A DNA stretch of 64,000 nucleotides from an uncultured Bacteroides sp. (GCA_900766005.1 CAAFTU010000065.1:1-64000); one strand, 5' to 3'. Shown: positions 1-9,260, counted from the first letter of the stretch. The notes: generated by a model from the letters alone, not told the origin. Translations and numbers: made by a program.

Positions 1-222
1 CAGCCTACCCTTTATAGAAAAATAAAGCAACGTAGCGAACTGGCTGCTATTGATATGATTCGGAGTGTACGGATGAGCAAGGCTGCCTCCCTTATTATGG
101 AGAACAGGTATTCCATTCAGGAAATAGCCGAAATGGTAGGATATAGTGATACACGTACGCTCCGAAAGCATTTTACCGAGCAATTCGGAGTGTCTCCATC
201 CAAGTATATGGAAAAGGATTGA
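1..222 (+). CDS. C-terminal part of an AraC-type DNA-binding protein (possibly an HTCS)
   Basis: Frame 1 is open from the window edge to a TGA at 220-222 and gives 73 residues. They form the second half of an AraC-family helix-turn-helix domain. A recognition helix of the type SIQEIAEMVGYSD is followed by the family signature TLRKHFTEQFGVSPSKY, and the protein ends ten codons later. In Bacteroidales such tails belong either to stand-alone AraC regulators or to hybrid two-component systems, and the visible part cannot separate these. It converges on pfkA with only 9 nt between the stop codons. Family assignment is firm; targets and sensor domain are unknown. Confidence 0.85.
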   Translation, partial: QPTLYRKIKQRSELAAIDMIRSVRMSKAASLIMENRYSIQEIAEMVGYSDTRTLRKHFTEQFGVSPSKYMEKD

Positions 223-248
223 ATCTGCTTCTTATCCGAAGCAGATTC
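221..248. terminator. Hairpin shared by two convergent genes
   Basis: GAATCTGCTTC at 221-231 and GAAGCAGATTC at 238-248 form a perfect 11-bp stem with a 6-nt loop. The stem contains the last codons of pfkA and abuts the stop of the regulator. On the minus strand the stem is followed by a pyrimidine-rich run, so it fits best as the pfkA terminator. It may also slow transcription coming from the other side. Confidence 0.6.
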
Positions 249-1242
249 CCATCCGTTTGCCTTGTACAATCAGGTCATGGTTCTCATTGACAAGTTTTAA
301 TTTACCAGCCACTTCATTCAGAGGGATGGAGCCAATTTCCGCACCTTGCAGAGAGACCATTCGTCCGAATTGTCCGGAAGCAATCAGTTCTGTGGCATGT
401 CCACCCATACGAGTGGCCAGATTACGGTCGTAGGGAGTAGGAGAGCCGCCACGCTGGATATATCCCAGTACAGTTTCACGGGTCTCGAATCCGGTTTCAT
501 ATTCTATTTCTTGGGCTATATATTCGGCGGCTTTTTTGCCGTCCATGGTTTTGATGCCTTCTGCGACAACAACAATGGAATAGGGCTTCCCTTTTTTCAA
601 GCGTTCAATGATGGTATTGCCTATATTATGAATATCATAAGACAGTTCCGGAATAAGAATCACGTCACCGCCTCCCGCCATTCCGGAATAAAGTGCAATC
701 CAGCCAGCTTTATGTCCCATCACTTCAATAACCATGACACGTTGGTGTGAACTGGCTGTAGAATGCAGCCGGTCAATGGCATCGGTAGCAATGGTCACGG
801 CAGAATCGAATCCGAATGAAACGTCTGTTCCCCAAACATCGTTATCTATTGTTTTAGGTACAGAAACAACGTTCACACCTGCTTGGGCCAGTTTGGCTGC
901 GGTCTTTTGGGTTCCGTTTCCGCCGATACATACGATACAGTCCAGACCTAGATCATGGATATTCTTTAACATCAAAGCCGGTTTGTCCTCCGAGGCTGCC
1001 GACAGGCGTTTCTTGAATGGCTTTTCTCTGGAAGTGCCTAGTATTGTCCCTCCCAGATTTAACAAGCCCGATAATGATTTTTCTGTCAATGGTTCTACGT
1101 CATTGTCCAGCAATCCCCGGAATCCGCTATGAATTCCATAAACTTCCATACCGTAATGATTTATCGCTGTTTTGCAAACTCCTCTAATTGTGGCGTTTAT
1201 TCCTGGACAGTCTCCTCCTGATGTCAATATTCCTATCTTCAT
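232..1242 (-). CDS. pfkA: 6-phosphofructokinase, group III type
   Basis: Phosphorylates fructose 6-phosphate in glycolysis; cytoplasmic. The 336-residue length is normal. The N-terminus carries the nucleotide-site motif TSGGDCPGINA. The phosphate-donor loop is GGNGT (about residues 107-111) and the catalytic loop is PKTIDND (129-135), with the Thr and both Asp residues kept. Gly in the donor loop (the E. coli Gly104 position) points to ATP, while Lys in PKTIDND is the form seen in PPi enzymes and in the mixed group that includes the ATP-using Streptomyces enzyme. Two departures are visible: the usual acidic residue in GG(D/E)GT is Asn, and the substrate loop reads MGHKAGW rather than MGRxxGW. 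ATP is the likelier donor, but this is inference. Confidence 0.9.
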   Translation of the reverse strand: MKIGILTSGGDCPGINATIRGVCKTAINHYGMEVYGIHSGFRGLLDNDVEPLTEKSLSGLLNLGGTILGTSREKPFKKRLSAASEDKPALMLKNIHDLGLDCIVCIGGNGTQKTAAKLAQAGVNVVSVPKTIDNDVWGTDVSFGFDSAVTIATDAIDRLHSTASSHQRVMVIEVMGHKAGWIALYSGMAGGGDVILIPELSYDIHNIGNTIIERLKKGKPYSIVVVAEGIKTMDGKKAAEYIAQEIEYETGFETRETVLGYIQRGGSPTPYDRNLATRMGGHATELIASGQFGRMVSLQGAEIGSIPLNEVAGKLKLVNENHDLIVQGKRMGICFG

Positions 1243-1351
1243 AGCCTTTGATGTTAAGTTGTAAGCGACCGTAAAGATAACAAAAAATAAAAGTAATGTA
1301 GAAAACTATAAAAAAAATAATGTTATCAGCCATTATAATATAGAAATAAGC

Positions 1352-1359
1352 TATTTTTG
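1352..1359 (+). promoter_or_regulatory. Bacteroides -7 promoter box for the GH3 gene
   Basis: TATTTTTG matches the Bacteroides -7 consensus TAnnTTTG and lies 31 nt before the ATG at 1390. A TTG that could start the same reading frame lies inside this box, so translation should begin at 1390. No convincing -33 TTTG was found. Confidence 0.5.
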
Positions 1360-1389
1360 CAAGATATAACGAATCGTATACTAAGACAA

Positions 1390-2895
1390 ATGAATTCTAC
1401 CAGATTAATTAGTACGCTATTCAAGCCCAGACAAAAAGCGACAGCCTTGTATGCAACTCAGGCTGAGGCGCTCCAACATAAAGTGTTTTGCCGGCTGATG
1501 AAGGATGCGGCCCATACGGAGTGGGGATTGAAATATGGCTATAAAGACATAAAGAGATATCAAGACTTTCAACGTGTACCTATACAGACTTACGAAGAAA
1601 TCAAGCCATACGTGGAACGGATGCGTCATGGAGAGAAAGATGTCCTGTGGCGTGGAGAAGTGCAGTGGTTTGCCAAATCTTCAGGAACAACTAATGACAA
1701 AAGTAAGTTTATTCCTGTCAGCAGGGAGGGACTTCATGATATTCATTATGCGGGTGGTATGGATGCAGTGGCGCTGTATCTCCAACAAAATCCTGAGAGT
1801 CGTTTTTTCTCTGGAAAAGGTCTGATTCTTGGAGGAAGCCATGCACCAAACTATAATGTGAAACGAAGTCTTGTAGGAGACCTTTCTGCCATATTGATTG
1901 AAAATGTGAATCCGTTGGTCAATCTGATTCGGGTGCCCGATAAAAAGATTGCGTTGCTGAGTGATTTCGAGGAAAAAGTAGAAAGGATTACTCGTGCCAC
2001 AATGAATCAGAATGTGACCAATCTTTCAGGAGTGCCGTCATGGATGATGGCTGTACTGAAACATATTCTGGAAGTGAAGGGAACGGATAATTTGGCGGAA
2101 GTATGGCCTGATTTGGAAGTTTTTTTTCATGGAGGGGTTGCTTTTACTCCTTATCGCGAACAATATAAACAGCTTATTCGTAGCGACAAGATGCATTATA
2201 TGGAAACATACAATGCCAGTGAAGGTTTTTTCGGATTACAAAATGATTTCAGTGATCCTTCCATGTTACTGATGATTGACTATGGGGTATTTTATGAATT
2301 TATTCCGATGGAAGATGTCGGTACTGAAAATCCTCATATTGTTCCGTTAACAGATGTGGAGTTGAATAAAAATTATGCGATGGTCATCAGTACTTCCTGC
2401 GGATTGTGGCGTTATATGATTGGTGATACCGTGAAGTTCACCAACAAACACCCCTATAAATTTGTTATAACAGGGCGTACCAAGCACTTTATTAATGCAT
2501 TTGGTGAGGAGTTGATGGTGGATAATGCGGAACAAGGGTTGGCAAAAGCCTGCGAGGCGACCGGTGCACAGATTATTGATTATTCTGCTGCTCCTGTTTT
2601 CATGGATGCACATGCCAAGTGCCGTCATCAGTGGCTGATAGAATTTGCCGTTATGCCGGATTCTTTAGAGAATTTTAGTCGGGTTCTTGACACTTCTTTA
2701 CAACAAATTAACTCCGATTACGAAGCTAAACGCCATAAAAACATTACCTTGCAGCCGTTGGAAATAATCGTGGCGAGACCTAATCTGTTCCACGATTGGC
2801 TGAAAGAAAAAGGCAAATTAGGCGGACAGCACAAAGTGCCGAGATTGAGCAATACGCGTGATTATATAGAAGAAATGCTAAGCTTGAACCAATAA
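1390..2895 (+). CDS. GH3 auxin-responsive-promoter-like acyl-adenylating enzyme
   Basis: A 501-residue member of the GH3 superfamily, named after plant enzymes that adenylate acyl groups and join them to amino acids. Visible superfamily features are an ATP-loop-like segment KSSGTTNDKSKFIPVS near residue 100, the run YNASEGFFG in the middle, and VITGRTKHFINAFGEEL in the last third. The bacterial substrate is not known, so a CoA, amino-acid or lipid acceptor cannot be chosen from sequence. The ATG at 1390 is preferred over a TTG at 1357 that overlaps the -7 box. The following lipoprotein gene starts 4 nt after its stop, so the three genes to 5628 probably form one operon. Confidence 0.85.
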   Translation: MNSTRLISTLFKPRQKATALYATQAEALQHKVFCRLMKDAAHTEWGLKYGYKDIKRYQDFQRVPIQTYEEIKPYVERMRHGEKDVLWRGEVQWFAKSSGTTNDKSKFIPVSREGLHDIHYAGGMDAVALYLQQNPESRFFSGKGLILGGSHAPNYNVKRSLVGDLSAILIENVNPLVNLIRVPDKKIALLSDFEEKVERITRATMNQNVTNLSGVPSWMMAVLKHILEVKGTDNLAEVWPDLEVFFHGGVAFTPYREQYKQLIRSDKMHYMETYNASEGFFGLQNDFSDPSMLLMIDYGVFYEFIPMEDVGTENPHIVPLTDVELNKNYAMVISTSCGLWRYMIGDTVKFTNKHPYKFVITGRTKHFINAFGEELMVDNAEQGLAKACEATGAQIIDYSAAPVFMDAHAKCRHQWLIEFAVMPDSLENFSRVLDTSLQQINSDYEAKRHKNITLQPLEIIVARPNLFHDWLKEKGKLGGQHKVPRLSNTRDYIEEMLSLNQ

Positions 2896-2899
2896 GAAC

Positions 2900-4822
2900 A
2901 TGAATTGGAAAAAACATAAATTACCTGCTTTGTTGATGCTGATGATCGTGGTGTATTCCTGCGCAAGCATGGGAACACCGGATGGAGGTCCGTATGATGA
3001 GGAGCCGCCCAAGTTTATCAGAAGCTCTCCCAAGCCGTATGCAACAAACAATAAGAATAAGAAGATTGCCATTGAATTTGATGAGTTCATCAAATTAGAG
3101 AAAACATCGGAGAAGGTGGTAGTGTCTCCTCCTCAATTGGAACAACCTGATATTAAGGCAAGCGGCAGAAGAGTATTGGTTAACCTCATGGACTCATTGA
3201 AGCCCAATACCACTTATACCATTGATTTTTCGGATGCCATTGTGGATAACAATGAGGGTAATCCGCTAGGTAATTATGCTTTTTCTTTTTCTACGGGAGA
3301 AGCCATTGATACACTGGAAGTTTCCGGAAATGTATTGGCTGCTGCTGATTTGGAACCTGTCAAAGGTATGATGGTGGGATTGCATGCAGATCTGAGCGAT
3401 AGCGCTTTTGTCAAGAAACCGTTTGACCGTGTATCCCGTACTGATAGCCGAGGGCGTTTTACCATCCGCGGTATCGCACCTGGTAAATATCATATCTTTG
3501 GTTTGATGGATGGTAACCAGAATTATTTGTATGACTCCAAGACCGAGATGATTGCTTTTTGTGATTCTATTATTATTCCTTCCATGGAGGCTGCTGTGCG
3601 TCAGGATACGTTGTGGAAGGATACAGCGACTATCGATACGATTAAAACAGTGGGGTATACCCGTTTTCTGCCGGATAATATTGTTCTAAGAGCATTTAAG
3701 GGAATAAATAACCGCCAGTATCTGTCCAAGAGCGAGCGTGATAAAGAGAATCATTTTATATTATCTTTCAGTGCGCCGGCCGATACGTTGCCTGTTTTGA
3801 AAGGATTGAACTTTGATGAGAAGGATGCGTTTATTATAGAAACGACTCCACGAAACGACTCAATTTGTTATTGGATCAAGGATTCGTTGGTTTATCAGAT
3901 GGATACGCTGGAGGTTCAGTTGGATTATTTATATACGGATACACTAAACCGGTTGGTTCCCAAAACCGATACCATTTATCTGGCTAATAAACTGACAAGA
4001 GAGCAACGGGAAAAATTGCAGAAAAAAGCGAATGAGGAAAAGGAGAAGGAACGTAAAAAAAGGGAGAAAAAAGGAGATACCATCAGGGTGAAACCAACTA
4101 AATTCCTGACTATGAACGTCGATGCTCCGTCAGCATTCGATATATACAGGAATATCTATCTATCTTTTGAAGAACCTGTGGCAAGCATAGACACGGCGGC
4201 CATTCATATGGAAGTAAAGGTGGATAGTGTGTGGCAACCGGCTCCTTTCTTCTTTATGGCTGACTCGTTGATGCCACGTCAATATCAGATATTGGCAGAT
4301 TGGCAACCGGAGCAGGAATATCAGTTGACTATTGATTCTTTGGCGTTTATTGGTGTTTATGGGCTGCATACGGACAAAGTCCAGCAAACGGTGAAAGTGA
4401 AAAAAATGGACGAGTACGGAACTATCTTGTTGAATATAAAAGGAGCTGCTCCCCATGCTGTTGCCGAGTTGTTGGATGCGAATGGAAATGTATTGCGCCA
4501 ACAACCGGTAACGGAGGAAGGAACGGCGGACTTCTATTTCTTGAATCCGAGTACGAAATATTATATACGTTTGTTTAACGACCATAATAATAACGGAGTT
4601 TGGGATACGGGAGATTATGATAAGAAGATTCAGCCTGAAGAGGTTTTCTATTTCCCGAAAGTTTGGGAAATGAAAGCTAACTTTGAATTTGAAGAGAATT
4701 GGGATGTGAATGCTATTCCTATAGACAAGCAAAAGCTGGATGAAATAAAGAAACAAAAACCGGAAGAGACCAAAAAGGTGCAAGATAGAAATAAAGAAAG
4801 AGCTAGAAAACTAGGCCGATGA
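2900..4822 (+). CDS. Ig-like (SbsA-type) domain lipoprotein
   Basis: A 640-residue envelope protein. The N-terminus is a lipoprotein signal with the cysteine in VVYSCASM. After a Pro/Gly-rich linker comes a bacterial Ig-like domain (about 35-130) with PPKFIRSSPKP and TTYTIDFSDAIVDNNEGN, typical of the SbsA-type domain in Bacteroidetes. A carboxypeptidase-regulatory-like segment follows (TDSRGRFTIRGIAPGKYHIFGLMDGN), then more beta-rich sequence. The last 50 residues are highly charged and Lys-rich, as is a stretch near residue 385 (EKEKERKKREKKGD). No catalytic motif is visible; a structural or binding role at the outer membrane is inferred. The gene overlaps the next by ATGA. Confidence 0.75.
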   Translation: MNWKKHKLPALLMLMIVVYSCASMGTPDGGPYDEEPPKFIRSSPKPYATNNKNKKIAIEFDEFIKLEKTSEKVVVSPPQLEQPDIKASGRRVLVNLMDSLKPNTTYTIDFSDAIVDNNEGNPLGNYAFSFSTGEAIDTLEVSGNVLAAADLEPVKGMMVGLHADLSDSAFVKKPFDRVSRTDSRGRFTIRGIAPGKYHIFGLMDGNQNYLYDSKTEMIAFCDSIIIPSMEAAVRQDTLWKDTATIDTIKTVGYTRFLPDNIVLRAFKGINNRQYLSKSERDKENHFILSFSAPADTLPVLKGLNFDEKDAFIIETTPRNDSICYWIKDSLVYQMDTLEVQLDYLYTDTLNRLVPKTDTIYLANKLTREQREKLQKKANEEKEKERKKREKKGDTIRVKPTKFLTMNVDAPSAFDIYRNIYLSFEEPVASIDTAAIHMEVKVDSVWQPAPFFFMADSLMPRQYQILADWQPEQEYQLTIDSLAFIGVYGLHTDKVQQTVKVKKMDEYGTILLNIKGAAPHAVAELLDANGNVLRQQPVTEEGTADFYFLNPSTKYYIRLFNDHNNNGVWDTGDYDKKIQPEEVFYFPKVWEMKANFEFEENWDVNAIPIDKQKLDEIKKQKPEETKKVQDRNKERARKLGR

Positions 4823-5628
4823 AAAAAACTATTCTCATATTATTGTGCGGCTGGTTTGCCATTATGGCAACCAGAGCGCAATGTGCGGCACAAAACGAAG
4901 CTATCCAGGCAGGTGAAGAATTAGTGTACGATTTAAAGTTTAACTGGAAATTCATTTGGGTTGCTGCCGGACAGGCAAAAATGGACATGCAGGCTATTAC
5001 TTATCAGGGGAAACCTTGTTTTCGTAGTAACTTGATTTCTGTCAGTAACAGACAAGTTGATTTCTTTTTTAAGATGCGTGATACATTGACTTGTATTACC
5101 AGCAGTCGTCTGGAACCTGTTTATTTTCGTAAAGGAGCCGAAGAGGGCGACCGCTATACGGTGGACGAAGTATGGTTCAGTTATAAAAACGGGAAATGTA
5201 TTGCCGATCAGCGTCGTATGAGGAGGGAACGGGATACGGTGAAATCGAAAGACCAAAGTGATGAGTGTATCTTTGATATGCTGAGCATATTGATGAGGGC
5301 ACGTTCATTTGATGTAAGTGACTATAAAGTCGGCGATAAAATATTGTTTGATATGGCTACAGGTACTAAAGTAGAGCAGCAAACATTGATTTATCGTGGC
5401 CGGAAGAATTTTAAGGCGGAGAATGGTGTGAAATACCGTTGTTTGGTCTTTTCCTTGGTAGAGTATAAAAAAGGAAAAGAAAAAGAGGTAATAACCTTTT
5501 ATGTAACTGATGATAAAAACCATTTGCCGGTGCGTTTGGATTTATATTTGAATTTTGGTTCGGCAAAAGCATTTCTGAGAGAGATAAAGGGGAACCGTCA
5601 TCCTCTAACTTCCATTATAGAAAAGTAG
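4819..5628 (+). CDS. DUF3108 domain exported protein
   Basis: A 269-residue protein with a Sec signal (LILLCGWFAIMATRAQ). The mature part has the DUF3108 pattern: an opening GEELVYDLKFNWKFIWVAAGQA, a middle DECIFDMLSILMRAR and a late LPVRLDLYLNFGSAKAFLREIKG. DUF3108 proteins are periplasmic beta-rich proteins of unknown function in Gram-negative bacteria. It begins inside the stop codon of the upstream lipoprotein, so the two are translationally coupled and probably act together in the envelope. It is the last gene of its unit; a GC-rich hairpin follows. Confidence 0.8.
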   Translation: MKKTILILLCGWFAIMATRAQCAAQNEAIQAGEELVYDLKFNWKFIWVAAGQAKMDMQAITYQGKPCFRSNLISVSNRQVDFFFKMRDTLTCITSSRLEPVYFRKGAEEGDRYTVDEVWFSYKNGKCIADQRRMRRERDTVKSKDQSDECIFDMLSILMRARSFDVSDYKVGDKILFDMATGTKVEQQTLIYRGRKNFKAENGVKYRCLVFSLVEYKKGKEKEVITFYVTDDKNHLPVRLDLYLNFGSAKAFLREIKGNRHPLTSIIEK

Positions 5629-5650
5629 CGGTTTGTCTTGATATAGTAAT

Positions 5651-5684
5651 ACCGCCGGGCCTTGGCAGATGCCGGGTCGGCGGT
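5651..5684. terminator. Probable bidirectional terminator between convergent genes
   Basis: ACCGCCG at 5651-5657 pairs with CGGCGGT at 5678-5684, and GGC/GCC continues the stem inside. It sits in the 88-nt gap between the DUF3108 gene and the convergent gene at 5717. The following plus-strand sequence is T/G-rich rather than a clean T run. Confidence 0.45.
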
Positions 5685-5716
5685 TGTGTTGTTGTATATT
5701 CATTATGAATGGTATG

Positions 5717-6538
5717 TTATTCATCGAACAGTTTGGCCTGTCTGGAAATAAGTTTCAAGGTCTTTCCTTCATTTAATGCAGTAAGAATAGTTTCACCCCC
5801 TTTGTTCACTTTGCATAAAGAGATTTTCGGTCCCATGATTTCGGTAATCCGTATTTCACCGATTTTGGTTTCTATATTATGTCCTTCCAGTATGCCATCT
5901 TCCACTACATCAAAGCGTAATCCTTCTTTGATAGGATCATCATATCCCAGGTTGATATAAATGGTTTTTGCCTTGTCTCTTTTGGTAGATACCACTTTCA
6001 GTATTGAACCGTATACTTTGAAGTGATTTTCTACAAAAAGTCCCATTTCGTATGGCACATTGATTAATGAATTCTCTAAAGCGCTATATTGGGTGGCATC
6101 TTTACCGGATGCTGAGCCTGTCTCTTCATAATTGCGTGTGCTGATAGTTACTCCGTCACTGGTCCGTATTAAATCAAGGCGCAGGGTGAATTTCTCTTTA
6201 TAACTGTTCTCACGGCTGTGGTAACGTCTGTGAGAGCTTCCGTCATCGGTTGCTTCCCTTTGTATCAGGTTTCCTTTTAACAGGTACTCTGCTCTGAAGC
6301 GGCGTGCATCTTCCAGCGGGCTCAGACTGAGATCACTTCCAGCCGAAACGGCGTCCACTACATTGATGCGGTTGGTGTTGCGGATACCATCGATAAATGC
6401 GAGACGAATCAGGTTGATCGCCCTGTTGGGTATTTTGATCTCACTATTGAAGTCATCCACATAAATCGTATATTTTTGTCCGGATGCTTCTAAGGATATG
6501 ACTGTCAAAATTATTAATAATAGGATATTACGTTTCAT
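5717..6538 (-). CDS. CsgG/FlgT-like exported protein
   Basis: A 273-residue protein starting at MKRNILLLIILTV, a clear Sec signal ending near ASGQ. An in-frame ATG 17 codons upstream would spoil the signal, so 6538 is chosen. The first half resembles CsgG-type domains: an opening KYTIYVDDF, then RAEYLLKGNLIQRE and a strand with TLRLDLIRTSDG. The last 80 residues resemble FlgT C-terminal or SH3-like beta barrels (IYINLGYDDPIKEGLRFDVVE, then IGEIRITEIMGPKISLCKV). No lipobox is present. Family placement is by pattern only. It is monocistronic and divergent from the histidine kinase. Confidence 0.6.
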   Translation of the reverse strand: MKRNILLLIILTVISLEASGQKYTIYVDDFNSEIKIPNRAINLIRLAFIDGIRNTNRINVVDAVSAGSDLSLSPLEDARRFRAEYLLKGNLIQREATDDGSSHRRYHSRENSYKEKFTLRLDLIRTSDGVTISTRNYEETGSASGKDATQYSALENSLINVPYEMGLFVENHFKVYGSILKVVSTKRDKAKTIYINLGYDDPIKEGLRFDVVEDGILEGHNIETKIGEIRITEIMGPKISLCKVNKGGETILTALNEGKTLKLISRQAKLFDE

Positions 6539-6697
6539 GGTTATACGAATTTGTAAGGTTTGTAATGTAGTTCTTTTACGAAAATACACAGTTCGCTGTT
6601 TATTTGCAAGTGAACTGCGTTAAAATAGATTGCGGGCATTGATTATTTATTGCCGGTGTTTATTTTTTCATGTTTAAGTATTTGGTATTGACAGATA

Positions 6698-9160
6698 ATG
6701 ATTATCTTGGTGCATAAATTAAAAGGTAGCTTGTATATGGGGAAGATTCAAGAGAATGATGCAAGGTTGCAGCAGCTTGTATCAATGGCACGCATAGGAT
6801 GGTGGGAGGTGGACTTTGATGAAGGAGTTTACTATTGTTCTGAGTTTGTAGCCGATTTGTTAGGAATAGAAGGGAATAAGATTTCTGCTAAAGATTTCGC
6901 GAATCTGATTTGTGAGAATTATCGGGAGCGTATTTTGGAGGAATTTCGCTCTTTCCGGATGATGGAGATTTATGAGCAGGTTTTTCCGATACATTCCAAA
7001 TATGGGATGATGTGGGTCAGTACCAAGGTCGGTGAGAAGCGTATTACCAAAGAAGGTCATGTCCGCGTCATGGGTATGTTGCAATGTATTTCCCGGCAAC
7101 GGATGAATATGCAGGAGCAGACGGTAGACCGGTTGAACTCTTTATTATCTCGTTTGAACGGCATTTCCAAGTCATTGCTTGATTTTTTGCATTCTGATGA
7201 TATTACCTTGGTTATCAATAAGATTTTAAAGGAGGTATTGCGCCAATTTCAAGCAGATCGTACTTATATTTTTGAATTGGACAGGAAATTGCATACGGAA
7301 GTCTGTACCTATGAAATAGCAGTGGAGGGTATAAAAGAACGTAAGGTTTTATTGTCGGAATCTTCTATTGATTATGCCTCCTGGTGGACAGGACAGATAT
7401 TGGCTGGTGATCCAATCATTCTTTTTACATTAAATTTGCTTCCTGATTCAGCCGGGGCGGATAAGCGTAGATTAGAGGAATATGGAGTGAAATCTACTAT
7501 GGTGGTGCCTTTGAACTCAAAAGACGGAGTGTGGGGGTATATAGGGGTGGATATGGTGCGTGAGCACCGGAATTGGTGCAATGAGGATTATCAATGGTTT
7601 GTCTCTTTGGGTAATATTATCAGTATTTGTATGGAATTGAGACGCTCTGAATCTGAAGCCCGGCTGGAAAAAGCTTATTTGCAGAATATTTATAAGAATC
7701 TTCCTGCTGGTATCGAGTTGTATGATAAGGATGGGTTTATGACAGATTTGAATGACAAGGAGATGGAAATCTTCGGTCTCCGGCATAAGGAGGATGTGAT
7801 AGGATTGAATTTATTTGATAATCCTTTGCTGCCGCAGGGATTGAAAGATAAGTTGAAAGCAGGAGCACCTATTGATATGTCGTTTAATTATGATTTCGAC
7901 CGTTTGGACGGCTATTATTCTACTTCTCGTACCGGTACTATCAGTTTGATCTCGAAATTCGCTCCACTTTATGATGCTTTGGGCAATCTGATAAATATAT
8001 TGTTGATCAATATTGATAATACGGAAACAACAAATGCATATAGCAAAATACAGGACTTTGAGGAGTTCTTCACATTGATTGGTAACTATGCCAAAGTAGG
8101 ATATGCCCATTTTAATGCCTTGAAATGTGATGGCTATGCTGTGAATAGCTGGTATCGGAATGTAGGTGAGAAAGAAGGAACTCCATTGAATGAGATTATC
8201 AAAGTGCATTCTCATTTTCATCCGGATGATCGCAGGATGATGCTTCGCTTCTTTGATCAGGTATTGATACGGGAAGCCAGCCATCTGAGGCGTGATGTGC
8301 GTATATTACGTGAAGATGGCACGTATACATGGACAAGAGTCAATGTAATGGTACGCGATTTTCGTCCGGAAGACGGGATTATTGATATGGTTTGTGTCAA
8401 TTATGACATAACTGAACTGAAAGAAACGGAGCGGAAGTTGATAGCGGCAAGAGATAAAGCGGAAGAGCTGGATCGTTTGAAATCCGCTTTTCTAGCTAAT
8501 ATGAGTCATGAGATCCGCACTCCGCTGAATGCTATAGTGGGGTTTTCCAGCCTTTTAACGGAAACGGAAGATATGAAGGACCGCAAGCAGTATATGGCTA
8601 TTGTACAGGAGAATACGGAGTTGCTTCTTCAGCTTATTTCAGATATTCTTGATTTATCGAAGATGGAGTCGGGAGCTTTTGAATTTGTCAAGAGTGATAC
8701 GGATGTCAATCTGCTTTGCAGTGAGATTATCCGTTCTTTACGCATGAAAGTGCCGGCCGGTGTGGAGCTGGTGTTTGAAGAATGCTTGCCCGGATGTCAT
8801 GTATGGGCAGACAAGAATCGTTTGAATCAAGTCATTTCCAATTTCATTAATAACGCTTTGAAGTTCACTTTTTCGGGCAGCATAACGTTAGGATATTATA
8901 GGCAGACAGATGGGTATCTGCGGTTTTATGTTCGTGATACAGGAATGGGAATCCCGAAGAATAAGATAAAAACAGTATTTGACCGTTTTGTGAAACTGAA
9001 CAGTTTTGTTCATGGTACGGGACTTGGCTTGTCTATTTGTAAGAGTCTGGTGGAACAGATGGGTGGAACTATCGGTGTGGAGTCAGAAGAAGGAGAAGGC
9101 TCTTGCTTTTGGTTTACTTATCCTTATCAGGAAATGGCTGGTAGTATTCTGGTACCGTAG
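6698..9160 (+). CDS. Orphan PAS/GAF sensor histidine kinase
   Basis: An 820-residue cytoplasmic kinase with no predicted membrane span. Order of domains: PAS (about 15-125, including WWEVDFDEGVYYCSE), GAF (about 150-310), two further PAS segments (about 320-430 and 445-575, the second with FHPDDRRMMLRFFD), HisKA with the phospho-acceptor in NMSHEIRTPLNAIVGF, and HATPase_c with N box NQVISNFINNALKF, G1 DTGMGIP and G2 GTGLGLSIC. There is no receiver or DNA-binding domain and no adjacent response regulator, so its partner lies elsewhere. Another in-frame ATG at 6737 (MGKIQEND) has an AAAGG upstream and could be the true start. Confidence 0.85.
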   Translation: MIILVHKLKGSLYMGKIQENDARLQQLVSMARIGWWEVDFDEGVYYCSEFVADLLGIEGNKISAKDFANLICENYRERILEEFRSFRMMEIYEQVFPIHSKYGMMWVSTKVGEKRITKEGHVRVMGMLQCISRQRMNMQEQTVDRLNSLLSRLNGISKSLLDFLHSDDITLVINKILKEVLRQFQADRTYIFELDRKLHTEVCTYEIAVEGIKERKVLLSESSIDYASWWTGQILAGDPIILFTLNLLPDSAGADKRRLEEYGVKSTMVVPLNSKDGVWGYIGVDMVREHRNWCNEDYQWFVSLGNIISICMELRRSESEARLEKAYLQNIYKNLPAGIELYDKDGFMTDLNDKEMEIFGLRHKEDVIGLNLFDNPLLPQGLKDKLKAGAPIDMSFNYDFDRLDGYYSTSRTGTISLISKFAPLYDALGNLINILLINIDNTETTNAYSKIQDFEEFFTLIGNYAKVGYAHFNALKCDGYAVNSWYRNVGEKEGTPLNEIIKVHSHFHPDDRRMMLRFFDQVLIREASHLRRDVRILREDGTYTWTRVNVMVRDFRPEDGIIDMVCVNYDITELKETERKLIAARDKAEELDRLKSAFLANMSHEIRTPLNAIVGFSSLLTETEDMKDRKQYMAIVQENTELLLQLISDILDLSKMESGAFEFVKSDTDVNLLCSEIIRSLRMKVPAGVELVFEECLPGCHVWADKNRLNQVISNFINNALKFTFSGSITLGYYRQTDGYLRFYVRDTGMGIPKNKIKTVFDRFVKLNSFVHGTGLGLSICKSLVEQMGGTIGVESEEGEGSCFWFTYPYQEMAGSILVP

Positions 9161-9187
9161 AGGGGTTTGATTAATAAAGGTTTATAG

Positions 9188-9260
9188 CTGTAGGGGTGAA
9201 TTGAGTTCATCCGGATACATTGATTTTGTGGTATCGGGTGGGAGCATTTCACCCCTACAG
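9188..9260. repeat. 73-bp near-palindromic element (REP/MITE-like)
   Basis: CTGTAGGGGTGAA at 9188-9200 and TTCACCCCTACAG at 9248-9260 are perfect 13-bp inverted repeats. The inner arms also pair in part (CATCCGGATAC against GTATCGGGTG), so the element can fold into one long hairpin. It lies between two convergent genes and could also end both transcripts. Confidence 0.6.

Noticed and set aside
1357..1389. Upstream extension of the GH3 gene to a TTG start
   Set aside because: The TTG lies within the -7 box TATTTTTG; the ATG at 1390 fits the family N-terminus better.
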